Shown here piece by piece: positions 38,302 through 39,823 of a DNA stretch of 39,823 nt. The notes beneath the pieces were generated by a model that was not told the origin of the DNA, ran no database searches, and was given only the letters and a program-made list of their open reading frames with translations. The first letter of the stretch is position 1. Every line of letters begins with the position of its first letter. A program made the translations under genes and the position numbers. Source of the DNA: Candidatus Methanophagales archaeon (GTDB taxonomy: Archaea; Halobacteriota; Syntropharchaeia; Alkanophagales; Methanospirareceae); contig JAPWVK010000178.1 in assembly GCA_029241965.1 (NCBI GenBank), positions 1-39,823 on the forward strand. The letters are read 5' to 3'.

Positions 38302-39823
38302 ATGCCTAATGAAACAATTACGTTCTTGAGCGGAGTGGACATATACGTCTTAGCCGCCTTCTTCAGCATCATAGCAGGAATAGTTGCAATATTCCTGCGT
38401 TTCATTGCAATATTACCGTATATAAAATCTAAAAAGGATTTCTCTGACCTATTCATCTACCGCAAAGCGAAGGACCTGCAACAGAGTGATTTCGCAATTC
38501 AACAGCCTTTACATGCAAACGCAGAAGTATATAAAAGAAGGGATAGTGACGAGACGATAAAGAACTCGCTTAAGAATCATGAAAACGTTTTGGTTGTAGG
38601 TATGCCAAAATCAGGGAAGACTAGAAGTATCTATCAGGCACTAAAAGCAGTCCTCCCGGATTTTATTGTGATTAAAGTCCCGCCCAAAGAAGTAGAACAA
38701 GTTCGTTTCCCATTCATAAAGAGGAATTATTTGGTATTTTTTGACGATTTAAACAAATTTAGTGATGTGAATTTTGATTTTGATTTGTTTTTGAAGAAGA
38801 TTAAAGCGAAATCAAAGAACTTGATTGTCGTTTCAACATGCAGGAGCGGCGATGAGCATACATTAGTTAAAAATAAGTCCATGCAGTTTTTGAGTACTTT
38901 TACAAAGGTTGTAGATCTGGATGAATACGAATTGAATGAAAGCGAGGGAGAAGAATTAGCAAGGGAAGCAGGAGTAACATGGAAGCCCGAGCAATTTCTT
39001 GGAACGCCTGGCTCGGTGATCCTTGACATTGAAGACATGAAAAACAGGTACCGGAACTCAGGGACTTATGAAAGATCTATTTTGAGGGCGTGTAAGCTTT
39101 TAAAACGAGCTAACATTTTTAGTTACGAGAAGGTGCTAATAAGAGCAGTTTCCACTTCCATTTTTGAAACTAAAATCAATGAGTCTTCTTGGATTGATTC
39201 AATCACCCATCTTAAAGAAAATAATCTTGTTACATGGTCTTCCATTCCTAAAATTGATGTCTATGACCCCACATTAGAATCGGTTGTTGGTGATTATGAC
39301 CCAGTAGATCATCTTGAAAGTCTATTAAGCCTTTTAATTGGGTTAGAGGATGCGAAAAGTCTATTTTATCTCGGGAATGCCTTTTACAGGGATAAAAATT
39401 ACGAGAATGGAGAAAAAAGCTATAAAGAGTGTTTACGGATTAGTCCAGAGGTGGCAGAAGTGCATAATAATCTTGGGATTTTGTTAAACAATGTGGGAAG
39501 AAAAGAGGATGCGGAGAAGGAATACCGCGAAGCTATAAGGATTAACCACGATTACGCGGGAGCACATAATAATCTTGGGAATTTGTTAAACAATGTGGGA
39601 AGAAAAGAGGATGCAGAGGAGGAATACCGCGAAGCTATAAGGATTAACCGCGATTTTGCAGAAGCACATAATAATCTTGGGGTTTTGTTAAACAATGTGG
39701 GAAGAAGAGAGGATGCGGAGAAGGAATGGAGAGAAGCGCTAAGGATTAAGCCCGATTTCACAGAAGCAGGTTATAATCTTGGGAATTTGCTATATGATTT
39801 GGGAAGAAAAGAGGATGCAGAGG
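38302..39823 (+). CDS. Membrane-anchored P-loop NTPase with C-terminal TPR repeats (runs off window)
   Basis: MPNETITFLSGVDIYVLAAFFSIIAGIVAIFLRFIAILPYI (TM); VLVVGMPKSGKTRSIYQAL (Walker A); NYLVFFDDLNKF (Walker B-like); then TPRs. Absent from the ORF track because no stop lies in the window. Confidence 0.8.
   Translation, partial: MPNETITFLSGVDIYVLAAFFSIIAGIVAIFLRFIAILPYIKSKKDFSDLFIYRKAKDLQQSDFAIQQPLHANAEVYKRRDSDETIKNSLKNHENVLVVGMPKSGKTRSIYQALKAVLPDFIVIKVPPKEVEQVRFPFIKRNYLVFFDDLNKFSDVNFDFDLFLKKIKAKSKNLIVVSTCRSGDEHTLVKNKSMQFLSTFTKVVDLDEYELNESEGEELAREAGVTWKPEQFLGTPGSVILDIEDMKNRYRNSGTYERSILRACKLLKRANIFSYEKVLIRAVSTSIFETKINESSWIDSITHLKENNLVTWSSIPKIDVYDPTLESVVGDYDPVDHLESLLSLLIGLEDAKSLFYLGNAFYRDKNYENGEKSYKECLRISPEVAEVHNNLGILLNNVGRKEDAEKEYREAIRINHDYAGAHNNLGNLLNNVGRKEDAEEEYREAIRINRDFAEAHNNLGVLLNNVGRREDAEKEWREALRIKPDFTEAGYNLGNLLYDLGRKEDAE
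39451..39823 (+). repeat. 102-bp (34-codon) near-identical tandem TPR repeats
   Basis: gcagaagtgcataataatcttgggattttgttaaacaatgtgggaagaaaagaggatgcg... repeated with few changes. Confidence 0.9.

Noticed and set aside
39451-39823. Tandem 102-bp repeats as a CRISPR or minisatellite
   Set aside because: A perfect multiple of 34 codons, encoding consensus-like TPR motifs.

Overview
The window looks archaeal: RNase P Pop5/Rpp30 homologs, archaeal-type Thg1, a PGF-CTERM-like tail, and a euryarchaeal-style surface-protein repertoire. The backbone is ordinary: radical SAM/SPASM + UbiA prenyltransferase, PMT mannosyltransferase, tRNA(CAU), thg1, PRC-barrel, S2P-CBS protease, rnp2/rnp3, glmS + two sugar-1-phosphate nucleotidylyltransferases, tungsten AOR, cupin and DUF2103. 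Between these lie accessory and decaying regions. (1) 1-2.7 kb has remnants of two related group II introns, with the 3' end of an ORF-poor intron abutting the maturase C-terminus of a second, followed by broken genes. (2) 7.3-14.2 kb and 24-28.5 kb hold secreted proteins; one unnamed ~130-aa module occurs four times in the window. (3) 21.9-24.2 kb has a coupled lipoprotein-leader/TPR/DUF4062 cassette beside a decayed PD-(D/E)XK-like gene. (4) 38.3 kb to the end has a membrane-anchored P-loop NTPase with near-identical TPR repeats, running off the window. I added several genes missing from the ORF track: zinc-ribbon peptides at 1742-1915 and 33538-33636, a lipoprotein stub at 24014-24178, the partial NTPase-TPR gene, and pseudogenes at 18168-18431 and 21941-22235. 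Everything was read by eye with no searches, so family names are motif-based.
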